From JAUVPB01 sp965223695 (lineage in GTDB: Bacteria; Actinomycetota; Thermoleophilia; Gaiellales; Gaiellaceae): a DNA stretch of 64,000 bases. Both the position numbers and the translations under genes were made by a program. Positions 52,884 to 60,610 of this stretch are shown one piece after another. The number at the start of each line of letters is the position of its first letter. The first letter of the stretch is position 1. The stretch covers positions 116,806 to 180,805 of the forward strand of contig CBDCXJ010000034.1 in NCBI GenBank assembly GCA_965223695.1, written 5' to 3'. The notes under the pieces were generated by a model. The model was not told where the DNA came from, did no database searches, and saw only the letters and a list, made by a program, of their open reading frames with translations.

Positions 52884-53031
52884 CAAGCGCGATGCTGTGC
52901 TCGCACGCCTGAAGGCTGCTGAAGCCCTCTCCGGGTACCGCGATGATCTGCGTGTTGGGCGCATAGAGTCTCCAGCGCCACTCGCTCGCCTTATCTCTGT
53001 AGATCCAAAAGAAGTACGTGTCGTACGGCAT
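52828..53031 (-). CDS. DUF1508 (YegP-like) protein
   Basis: This 67-residue protein has the DUF1508 core: YFFWIYRDKASEWRWRLYAP, NTQIIAVPGEGFSSLQACEH and a closing helix. DUF1508 proteins are small beta-beta-alpha domains of unknown function, often in tandem; here there is one copy. ATG 53031. It lies between the hairpin ORF and a transposase in the accessory island. Confidence 0.75.
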   Translation of the reverse strand: MPYDTYFFWIYRDKASEWRWRLYAPNTQIIAVPGEGFSSLQACEHSIALVRQVVPAAPVRYHESVRR

Positions 53032-53187
53032 CTGCCGCTCCTTCTATTGTCCCTGCCGCCGCCTGCGGTAACAGGCTCCAAGGAGACAGGACCTCAGGAC
53101 GGAAGTATCGAGAGTGTCCCGGACGACAGCCGTCGCTTGGAGTAGTCTCGGCGTGGTTCGCGTCTGCTCCTTCTCCGCGAATTTGGT

Positions 53188-53209
53188 GACCCGGGCGGTA
53201 ACCCGGGTC
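53188..53209. terminator. Hairpin after the transposase gene
   Basis: GACCCGGG (53188-53195) and CCCGGGTC (53202-53209) form a perfect 8-bp stem with a 6-base loop, 10 bases past the stop of the minus-strand transposase. No T run follows. Confidence 0.5.
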
Positions 53210-53218
53210 GCCCCCGTT

Positions 53219-54214
53219 TCACGCTGCGAGCGAGGTTGTCGCTTCTCTTGCTTTCGTGAGGGCTTGCCCGAGTCGAGCGAGCATCGTGAGGTCGGCGTGA
53301 AGCCGCACGCACTCCAGACCGCGCACACGCAGCGGAGCAAGGCCGTAATCATGCTTCAAGCGGCCGAACTCCCTCTCTACGGATGCGCGACCCCGGTACA
53401 GCCGCTTCCATTTGTCGGAGCCGTACGGGATCGGGCTCAGCGGGATGGGGCGGCCCTTGCGGAGCGACACGATGGGGACGCACCCGCGCTCGCGGGTCTC
53501 GTCCATGACGCGGTTGTTGTCGTACCCTTTGTCCATGGCGCAGGTCTGAGGTCGCAAGCCGCGAGCGCGGGCCGTGTCGAGCAGGGGAGCTACGAACAGG
53601 GACTCGTGACGGCGGGCCGTCTCGACGCGCCACGCGAGCGGGAGGCCAGTGCGTGAGCATGCCACCATATGCAGTTTGTAGCCGTAGAAGCCTCCACCCT
53701 TCCGGGTCGAGATGGCGGAGCGATGACCCCAAGAGGCGTCCGGGTCGCTGAACCTCTCCCGCTCAGGGCCGTTCTTGGACACGTACCGCTGGCCGTTCGC
53801 GAACGCCGGGAGGTCGGAGGCATCGATGGCGATGTCCACCCCGCAGTCGGGAAGCTCATCCCGCAGGCGTTCGATGATTCTGTCGAGGCAGGCGTCCAAA
53901 AGCGGCTCGTGCTGCCTGAGCTTTCGTGCGAATCGGTAACAGGCCCACTCAGAGGGAGCCCCTCCGATCGCGTCCTGAAGTGCCACGTGCTCAGTGATCA
54001 AGTCGGCGGTTCGCGTCCATGTAGGGATCGCGTAGAGGCTCTTCACGAGACACGCACCGATGAGCGCCCGGGCCCCGTAGCCTCTGCGTCCTGTCCAGCG
54101 CAAAGCCTCGAACTCGTCGATCAGTTCGCTGATCTCTTGAGAGTCGAGAAGATCAGCGAGGATGCCAGCTACTGGCCGCCGTGGTATCCTGTGTTGAGCC
54201 AAGCGAGACAACAC
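53219..54214 (-). CDS. DDE transposase (IS4/IS5-type), copy 1, short form
   Basis: This 331-residue transposase has an N-terminal DUF772-like region (LRWTGRRGYGARALIGACLV), DDE Asp in VDIAIDASDLPAFANGQRYV, a second Asp in QTCAMDKGYDNN and Glu in RASVEREFGRLKHDYGLAPL. It lacks the Cys-rich insert found in the copies at 55539 and 63300. GTG 54214 is the first start in frame. About half of its residues match copy 2, so they are related but old duplicates. Ends of the element are not clear. Confidence 0.88.
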   Translation of the reverse strand: MLSRLAQHRIPRRPVAGILADLLDSQEISELIDEFEALRWTGRRGYGARALIGACLVKSLYAIPTWTRTADLITEHVALQDAIGGAPSEWACYRFARKLRQHEPLLDACLDRIIERLRDELPDCGVDIAIDASDLPAFANGQRYVSKNGPERERFSDPDASWGHRSAISTRKGGGFYGYKLHMVACSRTGLPLAWRVETARRHESLFVAPLLDTARARGLRPQTCAMDKGYDNNRVMDETRERGCVPIVSLRKGRPIPLSPIPYGSDKWKRLYRGRASVEREFGRLKHDYGLAPLRVRGLECVRLHADLTMLARLGQALTKAREATTSLAA

Positions 54215-54268
54215 CTCGGTTGGTCAGGCCCTCGGAGGCAGCAACCTCGCGAGGGCCGTTGAAGGACT

Positions 54269-54341
54269 TGGTGGAGGTGACGGGAATTGAACCCGCGCCG
54301 GGAAGGTCGTAAAGCTCCCGAGGCCCAAACCTGGCACCCCC
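54269..54341 (-). other. tRNA/tmRNA-like element with encoded CCA end
   Basis: On the minus strand a 73-base unit folds into an acceptor stem GGGGGTG/CACCTCC (one G-U), a T arm GCGGG-TTCAATT-CCCGT and an encoded ACCA end. The T arm and 3' end closely match tmRNA 3' ends. The anticodon-like arm has a 9-base loop (GGGAG-CTTTACGAC-CTTCC), not a normal 7, and the D arm is short. It is not a standard tRNA; a tmRNA relic or an attachment-site copy are possible. Confidence 0.5.
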
Positions 54342-54352
54342 ATCGACTGGCA

Positions 54353-54394
54353 GAGAACGAAGGGCGCTTCTTGGCGGGAGAGCCCTTCGTTCTC
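54353..54394. repeat. 13-bp inverted repeat
   Basis: GAGAACGAAGGGC at 54353-54365 and its exact complement at 54382-54394 enclose 16 bases. It lies between the tRNA-like unit and the next gene. It might be a terminator or an element end; there is no T run. Confidence 0.55.
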
Positions 54395-54490
54395 GAGTCA
54401 TGTGCACACTATCAGAATCTTCACTTTTTGTCAAGCGGCTGGTGATAACCAACTGGTGACCGCGAGATCCCTGTGCTATTCTTATCGGTG

Positions 54491-55285
54491 ATGGCGACGA
54501 CTGAAGTCACCGAGACTCGCAAGAAGACACGGCAACGCAGCCCCGGCTATCCAGCCTTCGGTCTGGAGGCGGCGCTTGAACGCGCTCGCGCTCTGTATGA
54601 GGAGGAGGGCCGCAACGTGGCTCCCAACGCGGCCATCATGCAGCACTGGGGGCACTCGCCCAAGAGCAGCGCTGGACTTCAGGCTCTCGCAACGCTCAAG
54701 AGATACGGATTGCTAGAGAGGCAATCGGAGGGTAAACTGAAGCTCTCTAACTTGGCCCTGACCCTTCTTCTTGACGTGAGGGAGGATTCGGCTGAGCGAG
54801 CAGAAGCCATCAAACACGCGGCTCTCCTTCCAGGTATTCACAGAGAGATGTGGGACGAGTACGACGGCGAGCTACCCTCGAACGCGAACCTCAAGCACTT
54901 CTTGTGCTTGCAGAAGGGCTTCACGGAGAGCGCTGCCGACGACCTTATCAAGCAATTCCGCGCCACGGTCACCTTTGCTAGGCTTGGAGGGCCTGATGGT
55001 CTATCGGCCAATAGTCAAGATAGCAACGGCGTCGACGCGGGTGAATCCGTGAGTACGCTGATCGTCGAACCAGAGCGCGAATCACGCTCTGGTGGCGCGG
55101 GGCGCGGCCAGAGCGCGCGGGGGCGATTACCGCCAGGCCAGCGATCCGTTCCGATCCCATTGTCCGCTGACGAGTGGGTCACCTTCCAGGGCGTGTTTCC
55201 CCTGACCGAGTCTTCGTGGGACCAGCTCATACGCGTTCTCGAAGCCATGAAGCCTGGGCTCGTAGCGGCTCCTCCATCCGAGTAG
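54491..55285 (+). CDS. Hypothetical protein with a possible winged-helix domain
   Basis: This 264-residue product starts MATTEVTETRKKTRQRSPGY. Residues 20-110 look like a winged helix (AAIMQHWGHSPKSSAGLQAL, ATLKRYGLLERQSEGKLKLS), then GIHREMWDEYDGELPSNANL and a low-complexity Arg/Gly stretch near 205-225. The C-terminal part (PLSADEWVTFQGVFPLTESS) is separate. It may bind DNA. Similar proteins are scattered in Actinobacteria, but I cannot name a family. GC is lower than in the core genome. Confidence 0.6.
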   Translation: MATTEVTETRKKTRQRSPGYPAFGLEAALERARALYEEEGRNVAPNAAIMQHWGHSPKSSAGLQALATLKRYGLLERQSEGKLKLSNLALTLLLDVREDSAERAEAIKHAALLPGIHREMWDEYDGELPSNANLKHFLCLQKGFTESAADDLIKQFRATVTFARLGGPDGLSANSQDSNGVDAGESVSTLIVEPERESRSGGAGRGQSARGRLPPGQRSVPIPLSADEWVTFQGVFPLTESSWDQLIRVLEAMKPGLVAAPPSE

Positions 55286-55336
55286 AGCGATGGGCTAGCG
55301 ACGATGCGAGTAGCCTTGCCGTCTCGTTTCGCCAAT

Positions 55337-55350
55337 CCCTCCTAGGAGGG
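55337..55350. repeat. 14-bp perfect palindrome at the IS-side end
   Basis: CCCTCCTAGGAGGG is a perfect palindrome. The flanks are also roughly symmetric (CGTTTCGC on the left, GCGAATCG on the right). The core CTAGGAGGG followed by a GCGAAACG-like octamer recurs at 52590, 62159 (degenerate) and 63104. Confidence 0.6.
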
Positions 55351-55494
55351 TCTAGCGAATCGACTAGCGAAACGTTGTCCGAACTCGCGTAGTGCGCGTT
55401 TCGGGCAGTAGACGGCGATGCCGTCCTCGGTCAGAGGGGCTCGCCAGCCCTTGGCGCTGCCCTTTGTGGGCGTCTTGCGTTCCTTACAGCGCAC
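55342..55494 (-). CDS. Conserved 50-residue ORF next to transposase, copy A
   Basis: GTG 55494 to TAG 55342 encodes 50 residues: MRCKERKTPTKGSAKG..., then PLTEDGIAVYCPKRALREFG and a basic end RFASRFARPS. The same ORF, same length, stands in the same place beside the transposase at 63300 with 36 of 50 residues identical and several silent changes. That pattern supports real coding. It is separate from, and follows, the transposase on the same strand. Function unknown; two Cys and many Lys/Arg suggest nucleic-acid binding. Confidence 0.6.
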   Translation of the reverse strand: MRCKERKTPTKGSAKGWRAPLTEDGIAVYCPKRALREFGQRFASRFARPS

Positions 55495-55538
55495 GAGGGC
55501 AGGCTAACGCCTGTCAGGTCTGAGCGATAGCGGCAGTT

Positions 55539-56657
55539 CTAGGCCGCGAGGGGTGTGGCTCGTGCTCGTGCGAGGGCTGTTGAAAGCGCGGCGAGCATCG
55601 CTAGGTCGGCGTGGAGCTGAACTCGCTCAAGCCCTCTAAGCCTGAGCGGGGTGAGGGCGTAGTCGTGTTTCAGCCTGCCGAACTCGCGCTCGACTGCGGC
55701 GCGGGCTCGGTAGAGGGCACGCCAGCGGCCCGTCTCACGCGGGACGAGCGGGTGGAGCCGGCTCGCCTTCCGCCAGAGACTCTTCGGCTGGCATCCGCCG
55801 GTCGGGCAGCGCCACTTCGTTCGCTTGCGTGGGAAGTCCGCCCCGGCGAATGTCCAGGTGCCGTGCTCGCACGTCGGTGGGAGATGGTCGCCGCGCTTGA
55901 CGGCGGGAGTCTGGCGGAGCGGGATGATCGGAAGCGACCCGGCCTCGTGGCAGGCATCGTAGACAGGCTTCACGTCGTAGCCCTTGTCGAGCGCAGCCGT
56001 CTCCGGGGCGAAGCCACGAGCCCTGATCGCCGTGAGCAGATCGGAGACGGCGGAGGACTCATGTGTCCTCGCTGTCTTCACTGTCCACGCGACCGGAAGA
56101 TCGGTGCGAGCGCAGACGGCCATGTGGAGCTTGTACCCGTAGAAGCCACCGCCCTTGCGGGTACTGACGGCGGAGCGGTGGCCCCAGGAGGCGCCGGGGT
56201 CGGAGAAGCGCTCCCGCTCGGGGCCGTGCTTGGAGAGGTAGCGCTGCCCGTTCGCGTAGGCAGGGAGATCGGAAGCGTCGATGGCGATGTCCTCCCCGTA
56301 CTCCGGAAGCTCCTCCCGCAGAGAAGCCGTCACGCGCTCGAGGCAGACATCGAGGAACTGCTTGTGCTTTCTGAGCCTTGTCGCGAAGCGGTAGCAGGCA
56401 TAGACGCTCGGGCAGCCGCCGAGAGCCTCCTGCAACACGGCGTGCTCGGAGACAAGCGCGGCCGTCTTGCTCCATGTGGGGATCGTGTACAGGCTCTTCG
56501 CAAGACACGCCCCGACAAGTGACCTGGTCGGGTAGCCCTTCCGGCCCGTCCAACGGAGCCCTTCCAGCTCCCGAATCAACCCGGTGATCTCCGGGGAATC
56601 GAGAATCGTGGTGAGGGTGCGGGCGAGGGATCGCCCTGTTACCGTCCTGCCTGCCAT
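55539..56657 (-). CDS. DDE transposase (IS4/IS5-type), copy 2, full length
   Basis: The 372-residue transposase has LRWTGRKGYPTRSLVGACLA, the first Asp in IAIDASDLPAYANGQRYLSK, WGHRSAVSTRKGGGFYGYKL, the second Asp in ETAALDKGYDVKPVYDA and Glu in AAVEREFGRLKHDYALTPLR. A 40-residue insert near 260-300 carries Cys at CEHGTW and RCPTGGCQP, probably a zinc knuckle. It appears intact. A companion 50-residue ORF lies downstream. ATG 56657. Confidence 0.9.
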   Translation of the reverse strand: MAGRTVTGRSLARTLTTILDSPEITGLIRELEGLRWTGRKGYPTRSLVGACLAKSLYTIPTWSKTAALVSEHAVLQEALGGCPSVYACYRFATRLRKHKQFLDVCLERVTASLREELPEYGEDIAIDASDLPAYANGQRYLSKHGPERERFSDPGASWGHRSAVSTRKGGGFYGYKLHMAVCARTDLPVAWTVKTARTHESSAVSDLLTAIRARGFAPETAALDKGYDVKPVYDACHEAGSLPIIPLRQTPAVKRGDHLPPTCEHGTWTFAGADFPRKRTKWRCPTGGCQPKSLWRKASRLHPLVPRETGRWRALYRARAAVEREFGRLKHDYALTPLRLRGLERVQLHADLAMLAALSTALARARATPLAA

Positions 56658-56682
56658 TCGAGATTAACCCTCGTCTGGTCAT

Positions 56683-56718
56683 GCCCCCGGAAGTTCACGC
56701 TTCGCGGGGGCTTTTTTT
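56683..56718 (+). terminator. Rho-independent terminator upstream of transposase copy 2
   Basis: GCCCCCG (56683-56689) pairs with CGGGGGC (56705-56711) and is followed by T7 on the plus strand. No plus-strand gene ends here. It would stop transcripts entering the minus-strand transposase from outside, in antisense. Confidence 0.75.
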
Positions 56719-56723
56719 GGAGA

Positions 56724-58139
56724 CTAGCAGCAGCTATCTAAAAACGCCATCGGACAGAGCCGATACCACGGAGAGCGCGAGGATGTCCCGGTGGCCGTGG
56801 ATTTTCGTGGCGGCGGTCCCGGGTTTGGTGGGTAGGCGGTGAGGAGGATAGCGGGCTCCTCGTTCGCAGTCGGGACGGTGGGCTGATCGAGTTCGTGCTC
56901 GATCGCGATGACGAGTTTGGCGAGGTCGTGGTAGCCGATGATCCGACGGAATTGGTGTTCGGCTTCGAGCATCCCGGCCGCTGTCCAGCGCAGGCACATC
57001 TCGCCGGATTGCCAGCGCTTGGTGTTGCGGCTGGTGCGCCGGCAGATCTCGATCATCGACTCGCACGGGTTCGTGCTCTCGAGGGTGCGCTTCAGGTTGC
57101 CGCGGATCCCGAGCCGGGTGAGGGTGAGTGTCTCGTCGAGGCCTTCGCGCAGCGAGGCTGCGGCGCCGGGACGCGACCGCTCGAGTTCCGTGGCGAGCGC
57201 GTGTAACTCGCTGCGCGCTCGCTCGTGGTCGTGCTCGGCCCAGGCCTGGCGGAGCCGACGTTTGATCGGAGGCCGGTCGCGCTCCGGGAGATGCTCGAGC
57301 ACGTTTCGTTCCTTGTGGCGGAGACAGCGCTGGACGGGCGCGTCCTGGCCGAAGACATCGCGGATCGCTTTGCGCAGCGCCTTGGAGCCGTCGATCACAA
57401 ACAGGATGCCCTGCTCGGTGTCGAGCCCACGCTCGACCAGATCGGAGAGCAGCGCCCTCGCCACGGTCGCGTTCTCGCTCGAGCCCTCCCACAGCCCCAG
57501 CGGGATCTTGACGCCCTCGGTGGTGATCCCGAGCGCGACGATGTTCGTGCGCCCTTTCAGCTCGATCCCGTCGAGCATCATCACCGCCAGCCTGACGTCG
57601 TCGAGGCGGCGGCTCATCAGCTCCTCAAGCGCCACGCGGGTGCGCTCAACGAACGCCCGCGACACCGACGACTTCGACGTCGAGCGCGCCTTGGTCTCGA
57701 CGCCAGTGCCGACCGGCTCCTGCGTTCGCGCGTAGCGGCGCGTCGAGACGCCGGCAAGCATCCGCTCCAACACGACCCGCGAGAGCAGATCACGATCGGC
57801 GAAATGCTCGTACGTCGCCAGCCTGACCTCGCGTGATCCGTCCGCTGTGCGAACACGCGGCCGCTCAACCTGGACGCGCCGCCCGCCTAGCGTCACCTCC
57901 CCAGACTCGCGACCGTGACGGACCGCACTCCGGTCAAAGTCGTGCTTACCCCTCGGGCCGACAACGTGTTCGACCTCCTCCTCCAACAGTTCACTCATCA
58001 CGCCAAGCCCGACCCCGACCGACAGCGCGAGCAGTCCCTCCCTCGCTGCCCCGACCAACTGCCCCAGCGCCTCCTGAACGCGCTCCGGCAAAACGGCCTC
58101 ATCCAGGGTCGCCTCAGCGACCGGTACGTTGCTCCCCAC
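56724..58139 (-). CDS. IS256-family (Mutator-type) transposase
   Basis: The 471-residue product from GTG 58139 (GGAGGA just upstream) has the IS256 motifs AVRHGRESGEVTLGGRRVQV, VMMLDGIELKGRTNIVALGI (Asp), ILFVIDGSKALRKAIRDVFG (Asp), VQRCLRHKERNVLEHLP and LESTNPCESMIEICRRTSRN (Glu). The last 35 residues (PPRKSTATGTSSRSPWYRLC) look out of frame; the neighbouring frame reads TAATKIHGHRDIL, a more usual end, so a frameshift near 56825 is likely. Terminal repeats were not clearly found. Confidence 0.88.
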   Translation of the reverse strand: MGSNVPVAEATLDEAVLPERVQEALGQLVGAAREGLLALSVGVGLGVMSELLEEEVEHVVGPRGKHDFDRSAVRHGRESGEVTLGGRRVQVERPRVRTADGSREVRLATYEHFADRDLLSRVVLERMLAGVSTRRYARTQEPVGTGVETKARSTSKSSVSRAFVERTRVALEELMSRRLDDVRLAVMMLDGIELKGRTNIVALGITTEGVKIPLGLWEGSSENATVARALLSDLVERGLDTEQGILFVIDGSKALRKAIRDVFGQDAPVQRCLRHKERNVLEHLPERDRPPIKRRLRQAWAEHDHERARSELHALATELERSRPGAAASLREGLDETLTLTRLGIRGNLKRTLESTNPCESMIEICRRTSRNTKRWQSGEMCLRWTAAGMLEAEHQFRRIIGYHDLAKLVIAIEHELDQPTVPTANEEPAILLTAYPPNPGPPPRKSTATGTSSRSPWYRLCPMAFLDSCC

Positions 58140-59077
58140 GGCGGTTCCTCCTTCGATCTTCGAGCGGATCGCTCGCCACGCTCCCAACCGGAACGGACGG
58201 GCACGGAGGGACCGCCGCCCCTACAAAGATCTACGAACTACGGGACAACCCCGAGAGCGCCGATAAACGACGCTACAGCCCCAGCTCTCAGTGGGCCGTG
58301 CAGGACCAGTGGGCCGTGCAGGACTCGCGAACCCCGCGCTTTCAGTTCCCGCGAGGTCGAACACTGCTACGAGTTCCGGGTCGGGCACCGTCGTTGAGTC
58401 GACAAGTTGCGCGTGCCCAAGCGCCGGCTCGAGTCGCTTCAGCTAAAGCCGGCCATCCGAAGCACCTACCGAGGCCGATCACCACGCTGTTCTGAAGGGC
58501 ACAGTTCAGCACCAAGTCTTCGAAGGCACCGCAGCTACCGCTTACGCCGACGGGGCAGCCCTTACCATCGACGTTGACTGCCGGAGCGATGGTGGGATGC
58601 TGCGAACTCCAGTCCGCTACGGCCTTGCGGCCTCGCTTGAGGTTGGGCCTGCAGTCCGTTCGGATATCCACAACGAGATCCGTTCTCGGCTCAGTGAGCA
58701 GGTTCGAGAGCGAGCTTTGATACCTGCAGGTTGAGCCTCACCGAGAATTGCGCAGGCTGTGAGGATCTCTGCGAGATCCCTGTTCCTGCCGTGGAGGATC
58801 ACAGCGTGATGGCATCGTCCAGCATGCGTCGGCGCTTACCCATAAGCCCACCGAACGGCCACGTCGCGCGCCCGAGGAGTTCCTGGATGTCCAGATTGAG
58901 GCTCGCGAGGTCGAACGGGGAGGCGCGGAGGGCGTCGTCCGATCGTCAGCCGCTCGGCCGAGGCTTCTAATGGACGGATCGGCACGGACTGTTATCCACA
59001 GGCACCATCCGGCACACCGAAATTCACGAAACCTCACTTCAAAGGCACTTTCTATGGCTTAACCATGCGTGTTCATG
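58140..59077. other. Gene-poor stretch of the island
   Basis: No convincing gene is present. A minus-strand frame at 58342-58671 (109 residues) has weak coding character. A shorter minus-strand fragment near 58805-58925 reads SPFDLASLNLDIQELLGRAT and KRRRMLDDAITL, which looks like a leftover of a protein. A tandem 18-bp duplication is at 58289-58324. Confidence 0.5.
58289..58324 (+). repeat. Perfect tandem duplication of 18 bp
   Basis: CAGTGGGCCGTGCAGGAC occurs twice in direct tandem (58289-58306 and 58307-58324). It lies about 150 bases upstream of the IS256-type transposase and may be part of or next to its terminal region. Confidence 0.85.
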
Positions 59078-59146
59078 CCTCAGAGCACCTTGGGTGGTCG
59101 GGCTCATAACCCGGAGGTCGCAGGTTCAAATCCTGCCCCTCGCTAC
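59078..59146 (+). repeat. tRNA-Met-like fragment 2
   Basis: The anticodon arm GGGCTCATAACCC, with anticodon CAT, and the T arm GCAGGTTCAAATCCTGC match tRNA-Met exactly. The D arm and the 5' acceptor strand are missing, and no GCGAGGG pairs with the 3' CCCTCGC. It is a 3' fragment, typical of an attachment or recombination site. The flank GGCTTAACCATGC (59057-59069) is shared with fragment 4. Confidence 0.75.
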
Positions 59147-59270
59147 TCGGGAACTACCTGCAAATGGTAGGGTTTTGGTGTGGTCAGGAACGTGCGCTTT
59201 TTGTTGGGCAGGTTGCGCGACTGGCGTGGTGTTTTTCCCGAAAGGCTGAGTCGTGTTGCCCGGCGGGATG

Positions 59271-59531
59271 GGCGGTGGGTGCTGGTCGGGCCCTGTCTGG
59301 CCCGTCTCCGTGAGGGGGTACGGCGGGGTCACGGTGGAGAACACGACCAACAGTGTTCTTTCCCGGGTCAGGATTGAGGTGCATCTGTCGAACGGGACGG
59401 AGCTTGGCCCGACGGCCCCGGTAGATTTGGCTCCGGGCGAGGTGGTGGCGGTCAACCTGCCCTCAACGCAGGTATCGTTCACCGGGTGGGTAGCCCACGC
59501 CGAGGTTGGCAGCGCAGGCGATGATAACTAA
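59271..59531 (+). CDS. Small beta-rich hypothetical protein, possibly a fragment
   Basis: The 86-residue frame reads GGVTVENTTNSVLSRVRIEV, HLSNGTELGPTAPVDLAPGE and VVAVNLPSTQVSFTGWVAHA. This is a single beta-sandwich-like domain similar to FxLYD-type domains of secreted proteins. No signal peptide precedes it, so it could be a 5'-truncated lipoprotein or exported protein. ATG 59271 is only one of several possible starts. Confidence 0.45.
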   Translation, partial: GGGCWSGPVWPVSVRGYGGVTVENTTNSVLSRVRIEVHLSNGTELGPTAPVDLAPGEVVAVNLPSTQVSFTGWVAHAEVGSAGDDN

Positions 59532-59533
59532 CG

Positions 59534-59833
59534 CTATTCCTTCTCCAGCGCGTCGAGCATTTCGCGGTGGCGTTGCGCCCCGGCCTTGCGTTTTCTTGAG
59601 CCGCGACGCAGGAGGCGGTATGGAACGAGGAGCAGGCCGAAGCAGCAATACCACACGAGCACGGCCACCACCCAGACGGACGCCACGGACACAGCGACGA
59701 CGGTCATGACAGGCATCGCCACCGCATCAGGGAGGCCCAGCGTGATGCGCCTAAGCCGGAACGCTCGCTGTGTGGCACCGGAGAAGCTCATCGGCGCGTT
59801 GATGATTACGTCCTCAGACTTGCTCCTGGTCAT
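59534..59833 (-). CDS. Small two-helix membrane protein of unknown function
   Basis: This 99-residue protein starts MTRSKSEDVIINAPMSFSG and has hydrophobic segments about 40-60 (MPVMTVVAVSVASVWVVAVL) and 62-75 (WYCCFGLLLVPY), then a basic tail (RRGSRKRKAGAQRHREML). The charge pattern puts the tail in the cytoplasm. It is convergent with the preceding ORF. Family not recognised. Confidence 0.5.
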   Translation of the reverse strand: MTRSKSEDVIINAPMSFSGATQRAFRLRRITLGLPDAVAMPVMTVVAVSVASVWVVAVLVWYCCFGLLLVPYRLLRRGSRKRKAGAQRHREMLDALEKE

Positions 59834-60610
59834 ACGGCGCCAGCGTAGCACCACTTGGCTACATGGCTGCGCGAGCCGAATCTAACAATGAGGCCTATAG
59901 CTGAGAAGTTCCGTAAATTTATAGGGCCATTCCCATAGGAGGATCTTCGGCCGCAGTGATAACCAGATCGCCCCACGGGCGAGGTTGGGGCGACGCGTTT
60001 GGGCCAACTCACTCTAACCGGGTTGTCTCTCTTTGGCGGCGGCGTGGAGATAAGATCCTAAAACCAGGGTCTCTAGAGGCAACTGATTCCTCCCCGGTAC
60101 ATGCTCCGTGACTTTCGACAAGTCGGTATAGGGAGCACGCGACCGCGCGTGGCAGGTCAAACTGTCTTTGGCCAACGCGGCAAGCAGCTTCGGTTCAGCT
60201 ACTCGGCGAGTGTCTTAGCGAGGAACGTTTCCGAGACTACTGCGGCTGCTACGTCGCAACGTCCAGGCACTGTCTGCGGTAGGCATGCACTGTAAGAAGT
60301 GGGTCGCCATGGGCTCGGACTTGCGACCCTCGGGTTATGAGACCGATGGGGACGGTGCCGTCTGTTTCGGTTTGTTCACGTCTGTTCCGGGAATCTCCTG
60401 CTAAAACAGAGGTTTTGAGGGGCCCGGACGGTAAGATCCCGCAATAGCCCGGAGACGGTTTCGGGCCAGCGCTGTTAGACATCTGTTAGACACCATCGTT
60501 CTCTGACCGGGAAACAGATCCGGCGGCCTCGGCGTGACGTGCCCTGGTGTTTGTGCCGGGGCTTGCGATGTGTGTGCTTGCCGCCATGCGTGAGGGAAAC
60601 GGGGGAGAGA
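59834..60610. other. Intergenic stretch before the first lipoprotein
   Basis: I see no gene. It holds tRNA-like fragment 3 (60301-60358, minus), a direct repeat of CTGTTAGACA at 60472-60481 and 60483-60492, and a GGGAATCTCCTGCTAAA segment near 60390 resembling the flank of tRNA-like fragment 4. The presumed lipoprotein promoter should be here; no clear -10/-35 is seen. Confidence 0.5.
60301..60358 (-). repeat. Degenerate tRNA-Met-like fragment 3
   Basis: On the minus strand CGGTCTCATAACCCG and GGGTCGCAAGTCCGAGCC correspond to the anticodon and T arms of tRNA-Met with several changes. The 5' third is missing, as in the other fragments. Confidence 0.5.

Noticed and set aside
54269..54341. A standard functional tRNA gene
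   Set aside because: The anticodon-like loop has nine bases and the D arm is too short, so it does not make a standard tRNA.
58342..58671. Minus-strand ORF of 109 residues as a gene
   Set aside because: It has weak coding character, no ribosome site and no recognisable domain, so it is noted only in the gap description.
59078..59146. A complete tRNA-Met gene
   Set aside because: The 5' acceptor strand and D arm are missing; only the anticodon and T arms are present.
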